A stretch of DNA of 8,265 nt from Candidatus Hydrothermota bacterium (GTDB lineage Bacteria; Hydrothermota; Hydrothermia; B15-G9). The notes below the pieces were generated by a model. It saw only the letters and a program-made list of their open reading frames with translations, was not told the origin of the DNA and searched no databases. Both the position numbers and the translations under genes were made by a program. Positions 1 through 6,990 of this stretch are shown here, one piece after another. The stretch's first letter is position 1; every line of letters starts with the position of its first letter. Location of the stretch: NCBI GenBank assembly GCA_003645975.1, contig QNDP01000047.1, positions 1 through 8,265 on the forward strand, read 5' to 3'.

Positions 1-355
1 CGAATCCCATAACAACTGCGGTTGGATGGACCTCCGCAGCCGGATCGACATAGGCGTAACTTGAGATACCAGGTTTAGGAACTTCCTCTTTCGCAAAGAG
101 TTGGAGTAAATCCGGAAGGATTGACCTGACATTTGAGACCACGATGTAGGCCTTCGCCCCTATCTTTTCTGGGATTTTCGAGACCACGAGACAGCCAAAG
201 GTCTTGCCAGCAACTTTTTCGGCCAGTTTAGGTTCTGCGAGGAATGTCAGATCGTTCTCAGACGCACTCTCGATCGGTGCGATCGACTCGATCACAAATT
301 CTGGATCGCCTTCAACCTTTCCGCCAATCTTTTCGGCTATCTCTTTGACTTTCAT
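1..355 (-). CDS. lpxD: LpxD, UDP-3-O-acylglucosamine N-acyltransferase (N-terminal part, cut by window edge)
   Basis: The first 118 residues are visible, starting MKVKEIAEKIGGKVEGDPEF. LpxD adds the second 3-hydroxyacyl chain from acyl-ACP to UDP-3-O-acylglucosamine in lipid A synthesis, in the cytoplasm. The N-terminal uridine-binding domain is recognisable by the family pattern ASENDLTFLAEPKLAEKV at about residues 31-48, followed by the alternating strands GCLVVS and AYIVVSN. From about residue 97 the left-handed beta-helix begins: YAYVDPAAEVHPTAVVMG has the hexapeptide-repeat periodicity. The catalytic His and acyl-binding region of the trimeric helix lie beyond the window; family members are about 340 residues. 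A GGAG sits about 10 nt upstream of the ATG, inside the end of the preceding gene. The 7-bp gap to that gene's stop suggests co-transcription. A generic hexapeptide acyltransferase is less likely because of the specific N-terminal domain. Confidence 0.9.
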   Translation of the reverse strand, partial: MKVKEIAEKIGGKVEGDPEFVIESIAPIESASENDLTFLAEPKLAEKVAGKTFGCLVVSKIPEKIGAKAYIVVSNVRSILPDLLQLFAKEEVPKPGISSYAYVDPAAEVHPTAVVMGF

Positions 356-362
356 AGCTATT

Positions 363-1262
363 TTACTCCGCGGGCAAATTCAACTGCTTTCTGGGACGAG
401 AGGGGTAAAGCTTGTAAAGCTCCTTGCGACGGGCTTCGAGTAGGTCTTCGGGCTCACCCATAAACTCGGCAGCCGAAATAACTTGTGTGCCGTAACGCTG
501 TCCCGCCTCAAAAACCGGCGCCATCTTCTCACGCCACTTGAGATCGCGCAGAAGGTGATGTTCCAGAACGAGTTTTTTGAGTTTAACTTCCTCAATCAGT
601 CTAACAAGGTTCTCGATACTTTTCTCGAAATTTTTGCGCGAATATCGGAATCCAAGCATGTAAGTCATTGGTCCATCGACATAAAGGATGTCAGGCGCAT
701 GGTCAAAGATGAACTGAACTTGATCGTCGATCGCAGGACCTTCGACATCGGATGTGAAAAGGAAAGTCTCCTTGCCATCGTCGATAAAGATCTCGAACAC
801 GAATCCAAGTCTTGAGTTTGTGCCGTGAAACACAGCCTTTGAAAGCTCGATCCTTGTGTTTCCGTAAGTCAAAGAGCGCCCTTCCGCAAATTCCAATTTT
901 TTCGGAATTCCCTTCAGCCTCTCGATAAAATAGCTTGCGCGTTCCCGCTGGCTGCGGTTGATGTTCTCGGTCGGGTGCTTCAGGAAAACCTCTTTGCCCT
1001 CATAGAGTTCGACATGGTCAGGATTGTGATGGTCGTAATGGTAGTGGGTTACGAAGATGACATCGGCCTGTTTTGTCCATTCGGCTATTCGATTCCAATG
1101 CATCTCAAGTCTTTCAATTTCGAGTGCATGTGGAGGTAACCCATAGCGTGACGGTCCAAGTGCGACGCCGGGATCTATCATGATGGCGACATCGTCCGTC
1201 TTTACAAAAGTCGCCATCGATCTTGTGCCCATGCTATCTGCTGCAAGGAGTTTGATTTCCAT
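363..1262 (-). CDS. UPF0282 (COG2248) family metallo-beta-lactamase-fold hydrolase
   Basis: This 299-residue cytoplasmic protein has the zinc-binding signature THYHYDHH at residues 72-79. Other likely metal ligands or active-site residues are His146 (VFHGT), Asp172 (FTSDVEGP) and His235/His236 (LEHH). The N-terminus, with IDPGVALGPSRYGLPP at about 30-44, is the hallmark of UPF0282 (COG2248), a family known mainly from archaea and some thermophilic bacteria. No substrate is established for the family; a phosphodiesterase or RNase-like hydrolase role is only fold-based. I start at the ATG at 1262: it is preceded by AAGG, and MEIKLLAADSMGTRS matches how I recall family members beginning. An in-frame TTG 21 nt further upstream lacks a ribosome site. 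The gene follows the terminator of the large secreted-protein gene and probably forms a short operon with lpxD. Transfer from an archaeon is possible but not testable here. Confidence 0.88.
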   Translation of the reverse strand: MEIKLLAADSMGTRSMATFVKTDDVAIMIDPGVALGPSRYGLPPHALEIERLEMHWNRIAEWTKQADVIFVTHYHYDHHNPDHVELYEGKEVFLKHPTENINRSQRERASYFIERLKGIPKKLEFAEGRSLTYGNTRIELSKAVFHGTNSRLGFVFEIFIDDGKETFLFTSDVEGPAIDDQVQFIFDHAPDILYVDGPMTYMLGFRYSRKNFEKSIENLVRLIEEVKLKKLVLEHHLLRDLKWREKMAPVFEAGQRYGTQVISAAEFMGEPEDLLEARRKELYKLYPSRPRKQLNLPAE

Positions 1263-1395
1263 AGTGCCTTGAGTATAAGCCAAAAATTTGGGCGATGTGA
1301 ATGAAATTTCAGGTGGGAGCGCTTATCCTTCTCTCAGCGATTTTGGAATATAATCGGGGTAAGGAATAAATCCTTTGGGAATTTAAAGATACAGT
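1263..1395. other. Intergenic leader upstream of the UPF0282-lpxD pair
   Basis: There is no gene here. The promoter of the UPF0282-lpxD pair should lie in this stretch, but I see no convincing one. On the minus strand TTCACA, 18 bp, TATACT (about 1301-1272) resembles a sigma-70 promoter, but it would start the transcript only 2-3 nt before the ATG. TATATT near 1350-1345 has no matching -35. Read-through from the gene upstream is an alternative. Confidence 0.4.
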
Positions 1396-1429
1396 CAAAA
1401 TAAATAAGGGGGCGGAAAATCGCCCCCTT
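1396..1429 (-). terminator. Rho-independent terminator of the large secreted-protein gene
   Basis: A perfect 9-bp stem, AAGGGGGCG (1406-1414 on the plus strand) against CGCCCCCTT (1421-1429), encloses a 6-nt loop. On the minus strand it is followed directly by ATTTATTTT. The plus strand lacks a T-run after the stem, so it acts on leftward transcription. It lies 35 bp after the stop of the large gene and separates it from the UPF0282-lpxD pair. Confidence 0.85.
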
Positions 1430-1445
1430 GCCTGAAACCCACAAA

Positions 1446-1464
1446 AAGAGGTCTCGGTCGGTGT
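1446..1464. repeat. Left arm of long-range inverted repeat, 3' end of the large gene
   Basis: AAGAGGTCTCGGTCGGTGT on the plus strand. The minus strand carries AAGAGGTCTCGGT followed by GGTGT at 4940-4923, identical except for one extra C here. This arm starts at the last base of the stop codon of the large gene and lies in its 3' untranslated region, before the terminator. In the mRNA it is complementary to codons 3-8 of the same message. Confidence 0.8.
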
Positions 1465-4400
1465 TAACGGACAACCAGAAGTTTTTGCGTCTTTGAATAT
1501 TCGCCTTTCACATTCATGCGGTAGAAGTAAACCCCGGCAGGGAGGGCGTTACCGGACGCATCACGACCATCCCAAGCTACGGAATGATAACCTGCGTTGT
1601 AATGCCCTTTTGCAAGTTCTCTGACGACTCGACCTCTGGCATCATAGAGCACTATTTCCACATCGGCATCCTTTGGCAATGCGAATTTGATCTCGGTCAG
1701 TCCATTAACCGGATTGGGTCTTGCCTCAAAGAGAACAAAACGAGTGGGGAGAGAAGGCTCGTTCGATTCCTCAACAAGTGTAGTCTGCGGGTTGCGCCAG
1801 TAGATAACAGTCGGCACTGTCAACCACACATAATCTGCATTGTCGCTGACAGAAAGTGGATCATCGTCGTAGCTGAACTGTGCATAATATTTATTGGCAT
1901 CACGATATGAATAAAGTCCAATTGTAGCATCGGCATCACTTAAGTTATAAGGGAAATCGCTGGCATATTTAAAGACAAAATCGACATACCCTGTATTGCT
2001 TCTATTAATCATCATGAGTTGGAAAGTTAGATCTTCATCATTGGCCGTGCTCGCCAAATCCATATTTCTCCACTCTACAAAGAATGTATCTGCGCCTGTG
2101 CCCCTGACAGTCAAAGTGCAAACTGCTGCATCGATATTGTCATCTACAAGGTCATCCCAGAATGGAGCAACCATCGCCCTATTTGGACCTTCAAAGGTTG
2201 AGAAATCCTCATTCCCATCAGGAATGTTATCGTTTCGGAAATCTATAGCTCCGTTTACTCCAATGTAAACAGAGTCATATTCGTATCCGTAAAATTTGAC
2301 AAGGAAGGGAAGAGGCCTTTTGACAGTTCCTTCATCGTTGTCAGGAAAAGTAATGCAATTATTCCCAATATCTCTCCAAGATGTTCCCCAAGTAGCTTGG
2401 AAGGTGTTATCGATATCACCTATTTGGTCCTCCCATCTCCAACCCGCTGCGTCCTCGCCAGAATGTATCCTTTGGTGATATATTGTATCCTGTGAGAAGA
2501 CCGTTGTGTCGTTTGCATGGTTACCATCATCTTCATCTGTCACCCAGACTTTCAGGATATACCAATCGTCATCGTTATCTCCACTGACATCGTAACCATC
2601 AGAGCTGGAATAAACAAAAGTCTCAGTTGCACCTGAATTTATAGTTGTTGACGATGAAGGGTCAAGAGTATATTCTGTGCTGCTCCAATCACCTCCATTT
2701 TTAGAATATACGAACTTAATCACATCTCCAGCGTCTTCCCCAAAAGTGCAAGCGGATGTCCCTATGTTTTTAATGGTAACTTTGGGCATTATGTATTTAT
2801 CATTTCCGCTTATTATATGTTCATCGACATAGCGATCCACTGTTATATCAGTAACAATAAAATCGCAACTCAACGCCTTACCTAACCTGATCATATAGTC
2901 TCCGTCCGTTACCTCGGTCCAGCCTTTAGATTTTGCAGAGTAATACTTCGAGTTATAGTTCGGCCTTGTCTTGTCCACACCTATCTTAATGGCCGAAGAA
3001 GGCTTTTGAACTACAACTACCCAAACGGTGTTATTAGCATCAACACTCACCACTGTGCCAAGATTTATAGTAAGCCATCCGGGAAGACTTGAAGGTATAT
3101 CTACATCTGTAACATAGGCTTTTACATCGCTCATATTCGGGTCTCCTGATGCATCGCCCACCACATAGACAGTGTCAAATTGTGTAATTGTTCCGGCATT
3201 GCCACTGATGTATATCTTCACACGGCTAAATGAGTTGGCTTGGGCATTATAAAATCTCACCGCCGTTCTCTGTTCAGTAGTGCTTGACTCTGCCGAACCA
3301 TCATCCCATCTATCCCAATCGTCCACAGGAACATACCACACCATCTCATTACCGTAACTACCGCCTTGGTCATCCGTGTTAGTAACTGTTACTTTTAAAG
3401 AGCATGCTTGAACATCAGACCATCCATCACTGTCCAAAATAAATGTTAAATCTTGAGCTGTATTTGCAGAGACTGTAGGCGATGAAGAACCGACGCTATT
3501 CCAAGCGCTCCAACTGCTTCCATCATAGGTTTTGTATTGGCAGGAAACAGTGACAGTTTGATCGCCAAAACCTCGATTCATCACTCTAACTTTCACAGTA
3601 TCATCGTTGCCTGTAAGGACATGCTCTGGCCAGAAATAAGTTGTAACATCAATATCATCGGTATAGTCAGTAAATGCTTTAAAATAATCAATATACATAT
3701 CCTCACCGCCACCGGCAGCCTTACCTTTAAATGAAAGTTTCACATTGGGATAACCTTTGTAAGGGCTCAAATCAAGCACATATTTTTTCCACCCGGGTTG
3801 TGGACTATAACGGGCAAGCTTCAGCAATGTTGCTATCCAAGACGCTCCACCATCAATGGACACTTCCACTATGAGCGAATCAGCAGCATTTGGTTTATTG
3901 GATGAATGATAGAACCAGAAGAAAGCGGCCGGATTTGTTGCGTCCTTAAGATTAAGTGTGGGGGTAACTAATCTTCTTTCACTTCCTGCAGTTGCCGAAG
4001 CAGAAGAAAACTTTGCAGCTCCATTTTCAAGACTATTAGACGGAGTTTCGCCAAATGTCCAGTCTGCATCGCCGCTGACATTGACCTCACTCCACCCGCT
4101 TGGATCGCTATTGAAATCGACGAGTGCTGAATTTGCATAGTAAAATTTAACATAGTAGTATTCAACACTGCTGCTGTTCAAGCTATCTTCAACAGTAGTT
4201 GCATCAAGTTCAACACTTACAGAACCATCGCTATTTTCTATTCCAATTTCCCTATTGTCTGTCCAATCATAATTATTATTATTGCTATTGCCTATGTCAT
4301 GGTATGTAAAGACTATTGTATCCCCTTTTAATAGCTTTATCTGGAATTCGTAAACTGAATCAGAGGCGTCAACACTCCGAGCAGTTGTGTAGTAAAAAAC

Positions 4401-4946
4401 AACATACTGAGGATTTGCACCTGAGCCATCTTTCCAATCAACTGTTTTAGCATTTCCTGAAGCATCCATGAGTTCCAAGTCGTGCCAAAAAGGAGCAATT
4501 GTGTTATTGGGCAGATTCTCATTAGGCATAGAAGCAGTGTAAGAGTTATCAGGGTCTCCTAAATTGTCATTGTCTATTGTTATAAACCCATTAGGGTTAA
4601 CACCGATTTTCGCTTTGTTCAATTTATACAAAGTTCCAAAGTATTTGAAATAGAAGGTATTACCCGGTTTAACACTTGTGCTGTCATCGTCTGCGCCACT
4701 AAGGAGATTGTCAGTTGGATTTGTCCCATCCCACCAATAAGTATTACCTGTCCCATCCTCCCAATGATAGTATCCTATGAGGGCACCGCCTTCTTCAGTT
4801 ATAATTGCGTGATGCTCGTCTTCCCTTATGTTCCTTTTCGTGTTAACCTTGGATTTTTTACCTGTGCCAACGGTGGCACTTGCTATACCCACCGTTAATA
4901 ACAATATCCCAATGATTTTTACACACCACCGAGACCTCTTCATCAT
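1464..4946 (-). CDS. Large secreted multidomain protein: two nidogen-like domains, CARDB-like domains, C-terminal sorting domain
   Basis: This 1160-residue protein has a Sec signal peptide: a basic start (MMKRSRWCVK), a hydrophobic core (IIGILLLTVGIA) and a probable cut after IASA at residue 24. Visible domains: a nidogen-like domain at about 50-270 (IGVNPNGFI, NNTIAPFWHDLEL); a MAM/cleaved-adhesin-like jelly roll at about 275-428; a CARDB-like domain at 430-541; an unnamed beta-rich domain at 543-693 (WDDGSAE at its start, GDYMIRLGKA at its end); a second CARDB-like domain at 694-823; a second nidogen-like domain at 831-1048 (IGVNGAIDF, NRAMVAPFWDDLVD); and a FlgD-like/T9SS type A sorting domain at 1069-1160 (ARPNPVNGLTEIKFALP, DARGRVV, PAGVYFYR, KLLVVR). 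No catalytic motif is seen, so a structural or adhesive cell-surface role is inferred. The sequence is rich in Asp, Asn, Ser, Thr and Tyr. The ATG at 4946 is chosen because a consensus Shine-Dalgarno precedes it; an in-frame TTG at 4967 lies upstream of that site. The gene is monocistronic, with its own promoter and terminator. Confidence 0.88.
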   Translation of the reverse strand: MMKRSRWCVKIIGILLLTVGIASATVGTGKKSKVNTKRNIREDEHHAIITEEGGALIGYYHWEDGTGNTYWWDGTNPTDNLLSGADDDSTSVKPGNTFYFKYFGTLYKLNKAKIGVNPNGFITIDNDNLGDPDNSYTASMPNENLPNNTIAPFWHDLELMDASGNAKTVDWKDGSGANPQYVVFYYTTARSVDASDSVYEFQIKLLKGDTIVFTYHDIGNSNNNNYDWTDNREIGIENSDGSVSVELDATTVEDSLNSSSVEYYYVKFYYANSALVDFNSDPSGWSEVNVSGDADWTFGETPSNSLENGAAKFSSASATAGSERRLVTPTLNLKDATNPAAFFWFYHSSNKPNAADSLIVEVSIDGGASWIATLLKLARYSPQPGWKKYVLDLSPYKGYPNVKLSFKGKAAGGGEDMYIDYFKAFTDYTDDIDVTTYFWPEHVLTGNDDTVKVRVMNRGFGDQTVTVSCQYKTYDGSSWSAWNSVGSSSPTVSANTAQDLTFILDSDGWSDVQACSLKVTVTNTDDQGGSYGNEMVWYVPVDDWDRWDDGSAESSTTEQRTAVRFYNAQANSFSRVKIYISGNAGTITQFDTVYVVGDASGDPNMSDVKAYVTDVDIPSSLPGWLTINLGTVVSVDANNTVWVVVVQKPSSAIKIGVDKTRPNYNSKYYSAKSKGWTEVTDGDYMIRLGKALSCDFIVTDITVDRYVDEHIISGNDKYIMPKVTIKNIGTSACTFGEDAGDVIKFVYSKNGGDWSSTEYTLDPSSSTTINSGATETFVYSSSDGYDVSGDNDDDWYILKVWVTDEDDGNHANDTTVFSQDTIYHQRIHSGEDAAGWRWEDQIGDIDNTFQATWGTSWRDIGNNCITFPDNDEGTVKRPLPFLVKFYGYEYDSVYIGVNGAIDFRNDNIPDGNEDFSTFEGPNRAMVAPFWDDLVDDNIDAAVCTLTVRGTGADTFFVEWRNMDLASTANDEDLTFQLMMINRSNTGYVDFVFKYASDFPYNLSDADATIGLYSYRDANKYYAQFSYDDDPLSVSDNADYVWLTVPTVIYWRNPQTTLVEESNEPSLPTRFVLFEARPNPVNGLTEIKFALPKDADVEIVLYDARGRVVRELAKGHYNAGYHSVAWDGRDASGNALPAGVYFYRMNVKGEYSKTQKLLVVR
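4923..4940. repeat. Right arm of long-range inverted repeat, over codons 3-8 of the large gene
   Basis: On the minus strand this is AAGAGGTCTCGGTGGTGT, immediately after the ATG ATG start. It matches 18 of 19 positions (one gap) of the plus strand at 1446-1464. The arm encodes the basic end of the signal peptide (KRSRWC). Confidence 0.8.
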
Positions 4947-4950
4947 GACT

Positions 4951-4958
4951 ACCTCCTT
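4951..4958 (-). promoter_or_regulatory. Shine-Dalgarno site that fixes the start of the large gene
   Basis: AAGGAGGT on the minus strand, 4 nt before the ATG at 4946. It lies inside the longer open frame that begins with TTG at 4967, so it rules that longer start out. Confidence 0.9.
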
Positions 4959-4970
4959 GTTTTGCAAGTC

Positions 4971-4999
4971 ATTTTATTTACCCTATAAAATAGTGTCAA
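4971..4999 (-). promoter_or_regulatory. Sigma-70-type promoter of the large secreted-protein gene
   Basis: On the minus strand TTGACA (4999-4994), a 17-bp spacer, then TAAAAT (4976-4971): a perfect -35 and a 5/6 -10. Transcription should begin near 4964, giving a leader of about 18 nt that holds the Shine-Dalgarno. The upstream flank (5000-5060) is AT-rich. Confidence 0.8.
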
Positions 5000-5260
5000 G
5001 GTAATTGAAAATGTAAACTTTAGGGCATGACTAAAATTTCATTTAATCATTTTTTCAAAACGAAATCTCCCAAATGTTCAAAAAGAACAATAACAACACA
5101 CTCAAACTGAAAAGCTCATGTTGAAAATTTGATTTATTTTTTTGCAAATATTGTTCCTGATGATACAGGCGGGAACATTCACAGCAGTGACTCAAACGAA
5201 AATTACTGTCGAGATTAATGAGAATCAGTAAGGTCGATTTAAAAGGCGGGAAATCTATGT
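5000..5260. other. AT-rich intergenic region between the Ppx/GppA gene and the large gene promoter
   Basis: I find no gene or RNA here. It holds two small inverted repeats: TGTTC-AAAAA-GAACA at 5075-5089, about 110 bp upstream of the predicted transcription start of the large gene, and a larger bulged hairpin at 5152-5177. Either could be an operator or a processing site. No clear intrinsic terminator for the Ppx/GppA operon is visible. Confidence 0.5.
5152..5177. repeat. Imperfect hairpin downstream of the Ppx/GppA operon
   Basis: TGTTCCTG can pair with CAGG and AACA across an interposed CGGG, giving an 8-bp stem with a 4-nt bulge and a 6-nt loop. It lies about 84 bp past the stop at 5261. 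No T-run follows on either strand, so it is not a classical terminator; it might mark an mRNA 3' end or a protein-binding site. Confidence 0.3.
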
Positions 5261-6178
5261 CTATTTTCCAAACCGATCATACATTAATCCGTGCCTGATG
5301 CCCCTGACGCTAACTGTAAGTTTGTGAATTCCAAGCAATTTCATGACCGTATAAACTATCCCAGCTCCTGCCACTATGACATCGGCGCGCTTCGGTTGCA
5401 AACCGGGCACTTTTTTACGCTCCCCGATCGGCATCTTGCGCAGCATGTCCATCAACTGATAGACGGTGTCCACAGTAAGTTCTGTTCCATCAACAACATT
5501 GGGATCATAAACCTCAAGCTTGTGCTTGATGGCGGCGAGATTTGTGATAGTCCCGCCTATGCCGATAAGAGCTTCTGGCACAAAGTCCATCGGCAGTTCG
5601 CCGATTTCTGATTGGAGAGCTTCGAGCATGGCCTCGAGCTCCTCGTCCTTGACTGGATCCGACTTAAGATAGGTCTCAGTGAAGCGGATAGCGCCGATGT
5701 TCAAGCTGAATTTCCGTTCGATCTCATCGCCCCTTCCAAAAATGAACTCTGTGCTACCCCCTCCAACATCTATGATGACGATTCTTTCTGCCGGGAATTT
5801 AAGTCCCGATTTTACAGCGAGATATGACAGTCGAGCCTCCTCCTCTCCGGAGATGACCTCGATTCTCAGGCCGCATCGCTCTTCGACCATTTTGATAAAC
5901 TCATCGGCGTTTTTCGCGGTTCTAAGCGCCATCGTCCCGACAGCCACAATTTGTTCAGCGCCATAGGATTTTGCAAGTTCAACGAACTTACACAATGCTT
6001 CTGTGGTGCGTTCCATAGCCTCCTTTTTCAGCATTCCGGTCGTCTGCAACCCTTCTCCAAGTCTTGTTATCTCGGCTCTATCATCAATCTGTTTCCAATT
6101 ACCTTGCTCATCCCGTTCTGCGATATAGATTAAAACGGAATTTGAGCCGACATCTATTGTTGCAAACCTTTTGCCCAT
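5261..6178 (-). CDS. Ppx/GppA-family phosphatase (short form)
   Basis: This 305-residue cytoplasmic protein has the ASKHA (actin/Hsp70-like) fold of exopolyphosphatases and pppGpp phosphohydrolases. Motifs: phosphate-1 IDVGSNSV at 8-15; ISGEEEARLSYLA at 109-121, with the catalytic Glu of the family in the EEE cluster; phosphate-2 IDVGGGSTEF at 136-145; the GIGGT nucleotide loop at 206-210; and GLQPKRADVIVAGAGI at 259-274. The length covers only the two ASKHA domains and lacks the C-terminal HD-like domain of E. coli Ppx (about 510 residues). Family knowledge says the short form can hydrolyse polyphosphate and/or pppGpp; the sequence does not decide between them. GAGGA precedes the ATG by 5 nt. 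The start is 10 bp after the stop of the second Roadblock gene, so it is the last gene of a three-gene operon and may be controlled by, or report to, those proteins. Confidence 0.9.
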   Translation of the reverse strand: MGKRFATIDVGSNSVLIYIAERDEQGNWKQIDDRAEITRLGEGLQTTGMLKKEAMERTTEALCKFVELAKSYGAEQIVAVGTMALRTAKNADEFIKMVEERCGLRIEVISGEEEARLSYLAVKSGLKFPAERIVIIDVGGGSTEFIFGRGDEIERKFSLNIGAIRFTETYLKSDPVKDEELEAMLEALQSEIGELPMDFVPEALIGIGGTITNLAAIKHKLEVYDPNVVDGTELTVDTVYQLMDMLRKMPIGERKKVPGLQPKRADVIVAGAGIVYTVMKLLGIHKLTVSVRGIRHGLMYDRFGK

Positions 6179-6188
6179 CTTTCCTCAT

Positions 6189-6584
6189 TTAAAGTTCCTG
6201 CAAGGCATCGACGAGTTCATCGTAGTGCCTCTGTATCGAATATTTCACCCATCCAAGCTGAACATCCTTCGGGACACCAACAGCGACAGCGATTTTCTTG
6301 TCAGGTCGTGGAAGTAGAATCACAAATGTGGATTTTGAGGTTTCCAGAATCAATTCTTTGAAATTTTTCAAAGCGGCACGGATCACAGGCAGACGGGCTT
6401 GCTGTTGTCCCTTAAGGACTATGTCGATCATCTGTTTATTCGCTGCCGTGATGCTCTCCAAACTATCTTGGTATTGCCGACTGAACCCGCTTATTGGAAG
6501 TCCGGATTCAAGGTCAAAAGCCACCACAAAATAGCATCTCCCGATTGACTCATCTATCTTTTTCAGGATTTCTGTGAATTTCAT
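6189..6584 (-). CDS. Roadblock/LC7-domain protein, second of two
   Basis: This 131-residue cytoplasmic protein is one Roadblock/LC7 domain: an N-terminal helix (MKFTEILKKIDE), a strand with the turn AFDLESGLPISGF at 22-34, a long central helix (SLESITAANKQMIDIVLKG, about 41-59), strands KELILETSKSTFVILLP and KIAVAVGVP, and a C-terminal helix. It carries no catalytic residues. Bacterial members such as MglB dimerise and often regulate a small Ras-like GTPase. It shares its fold pattern but little identity with the gene before it, so the two may form a heterodimer (inference). The gap to the upstream gene is 14 bp, with AAAGGGGGA as ribosome site; the gap to the Ppx/GppA gene is 10 bp. An origin as a specialised duplicate is plausible. 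The family is clear from topology and pattern; the partner is not known. Confidence 0.75.
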   Translation of the reverse strand: MKFTEILKKIDESIGRCYFVVAFDLESGLPISGFSRQYQDSLESITAANKQMIDIVLKGQQQARLPVIRAALKNFKELILETSKSTFVILLPRPDKKIAVAVGVPKDVQLGWVKYSIQRHYDELVDALQEL

Positions 6585-6598
6585 CTCATCCCCCTTTG

Positions 6599-6982
6599 TT
6601 AACTGCCGAATACGATCTCGACAGCCTTGTCGAGATATTTTCTCGCCAATACCCTCAGAATTCCGAGGTTAGATGAACGGGTAGCGGTTATTATGGCGAG
6701 CCGTTCCTCATCATCGACAAGGATAAAGAAGAAAGCGCCTTCAACTGAAAGTGTTATGGCTTTCAAGCTCCCAGCTATTTCTTCGGGAACGAGTCCCAGA
6801 AATCTTTCAAAAGTTCTGAACACATTGGCATGGACTGCGCTCGCAATGTTCGGATCGGTTCCGGGAATGTCAAATTGATGTGCCAATATCAGACCGTCTT
6901 TAATGCTAAATATACCAACTGCAATGGCATCCGGAATCTCGTTTTTCATTTCCTGAACCAAACTCTTTAATGCCTCTTCCAT
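6599..6982 (-). CDS. Roadblock/LC7-domain protein, first of two
   Basis: This 127-residue cytoplasmic protein has the typical Roadblock/LC7 layout: helix MEEALKSLVQEMKNEIP; strand-turn-strand AVGIFSIKDGLILAHQF at 21-37; central helix from about 45 to 61; strands SLKAITLSVEGAFFFILVD and ERLAIITATRSSNLG; and helix ILRVLARKYLDKAVEI. The DGLILA turn and the SSNLG segment before the last helix are characteristic of bacterial Roadblock proteins. I use the ATG at 6982: AAGGAGG lies 8 nt before it, and the predicted promoter (-10 at 7010-7005) falls inside the longer frame starting at 7021. It heads the Roadblock-Roadblock-Ppx/GppA operon. The role is probably a regulatory scaffold; no GTPase gene lies in the window. 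Confidence 0.82.
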   Translation of the reverse strand: MEEALKSLVQEMKNEIPDAIAVGIFSIKDGLILAHQFDIPGTDPNIASAVHANVFRTFERFLGLVPEEIAGSLKAITLSVEGAFFFILVDDEERLAIITATRSSNLGILRVLARKYLDKAVEIVFGS

Positions 6983-6990
6983 TTCTCGAT

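Noticed and set aside
483..815. Plus-strand open frame of 110 residues
   Set aside because: It is antisense to the well-supported UPF0282 gene, has no ribosome site and no recognisable protein features; the same holds for all other plus-strand frames in the window.
1263..1283. In-frame TTG start extending the UPF0282 gene by 7 residues
   Set aside because: No ribosome site precedes it, and the family begins at the position of the ATG at 1262.
1272..1301. TTCACA-18 bp-TATACT as promoter of the UPF0282-lpxD pair
   Set aside because: It would place the transcript start 2-3 nt from the ATG and so exclude the ribosome site; the match is also imperfect.
5152..5177. Hairpin as an intrinsic terminator of the Ppx/GppA operon
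   Set aside because: The stem has a 4-nt bulge and no T-run on either strand; kept only as a low-confidence repeat.
4947..5260. Possible small RNA or CRISPR-like repeats in the AT-rich spacer
   Set aside because: No regularly spaced repeats or strong structure were found; only two short inverted repeats.
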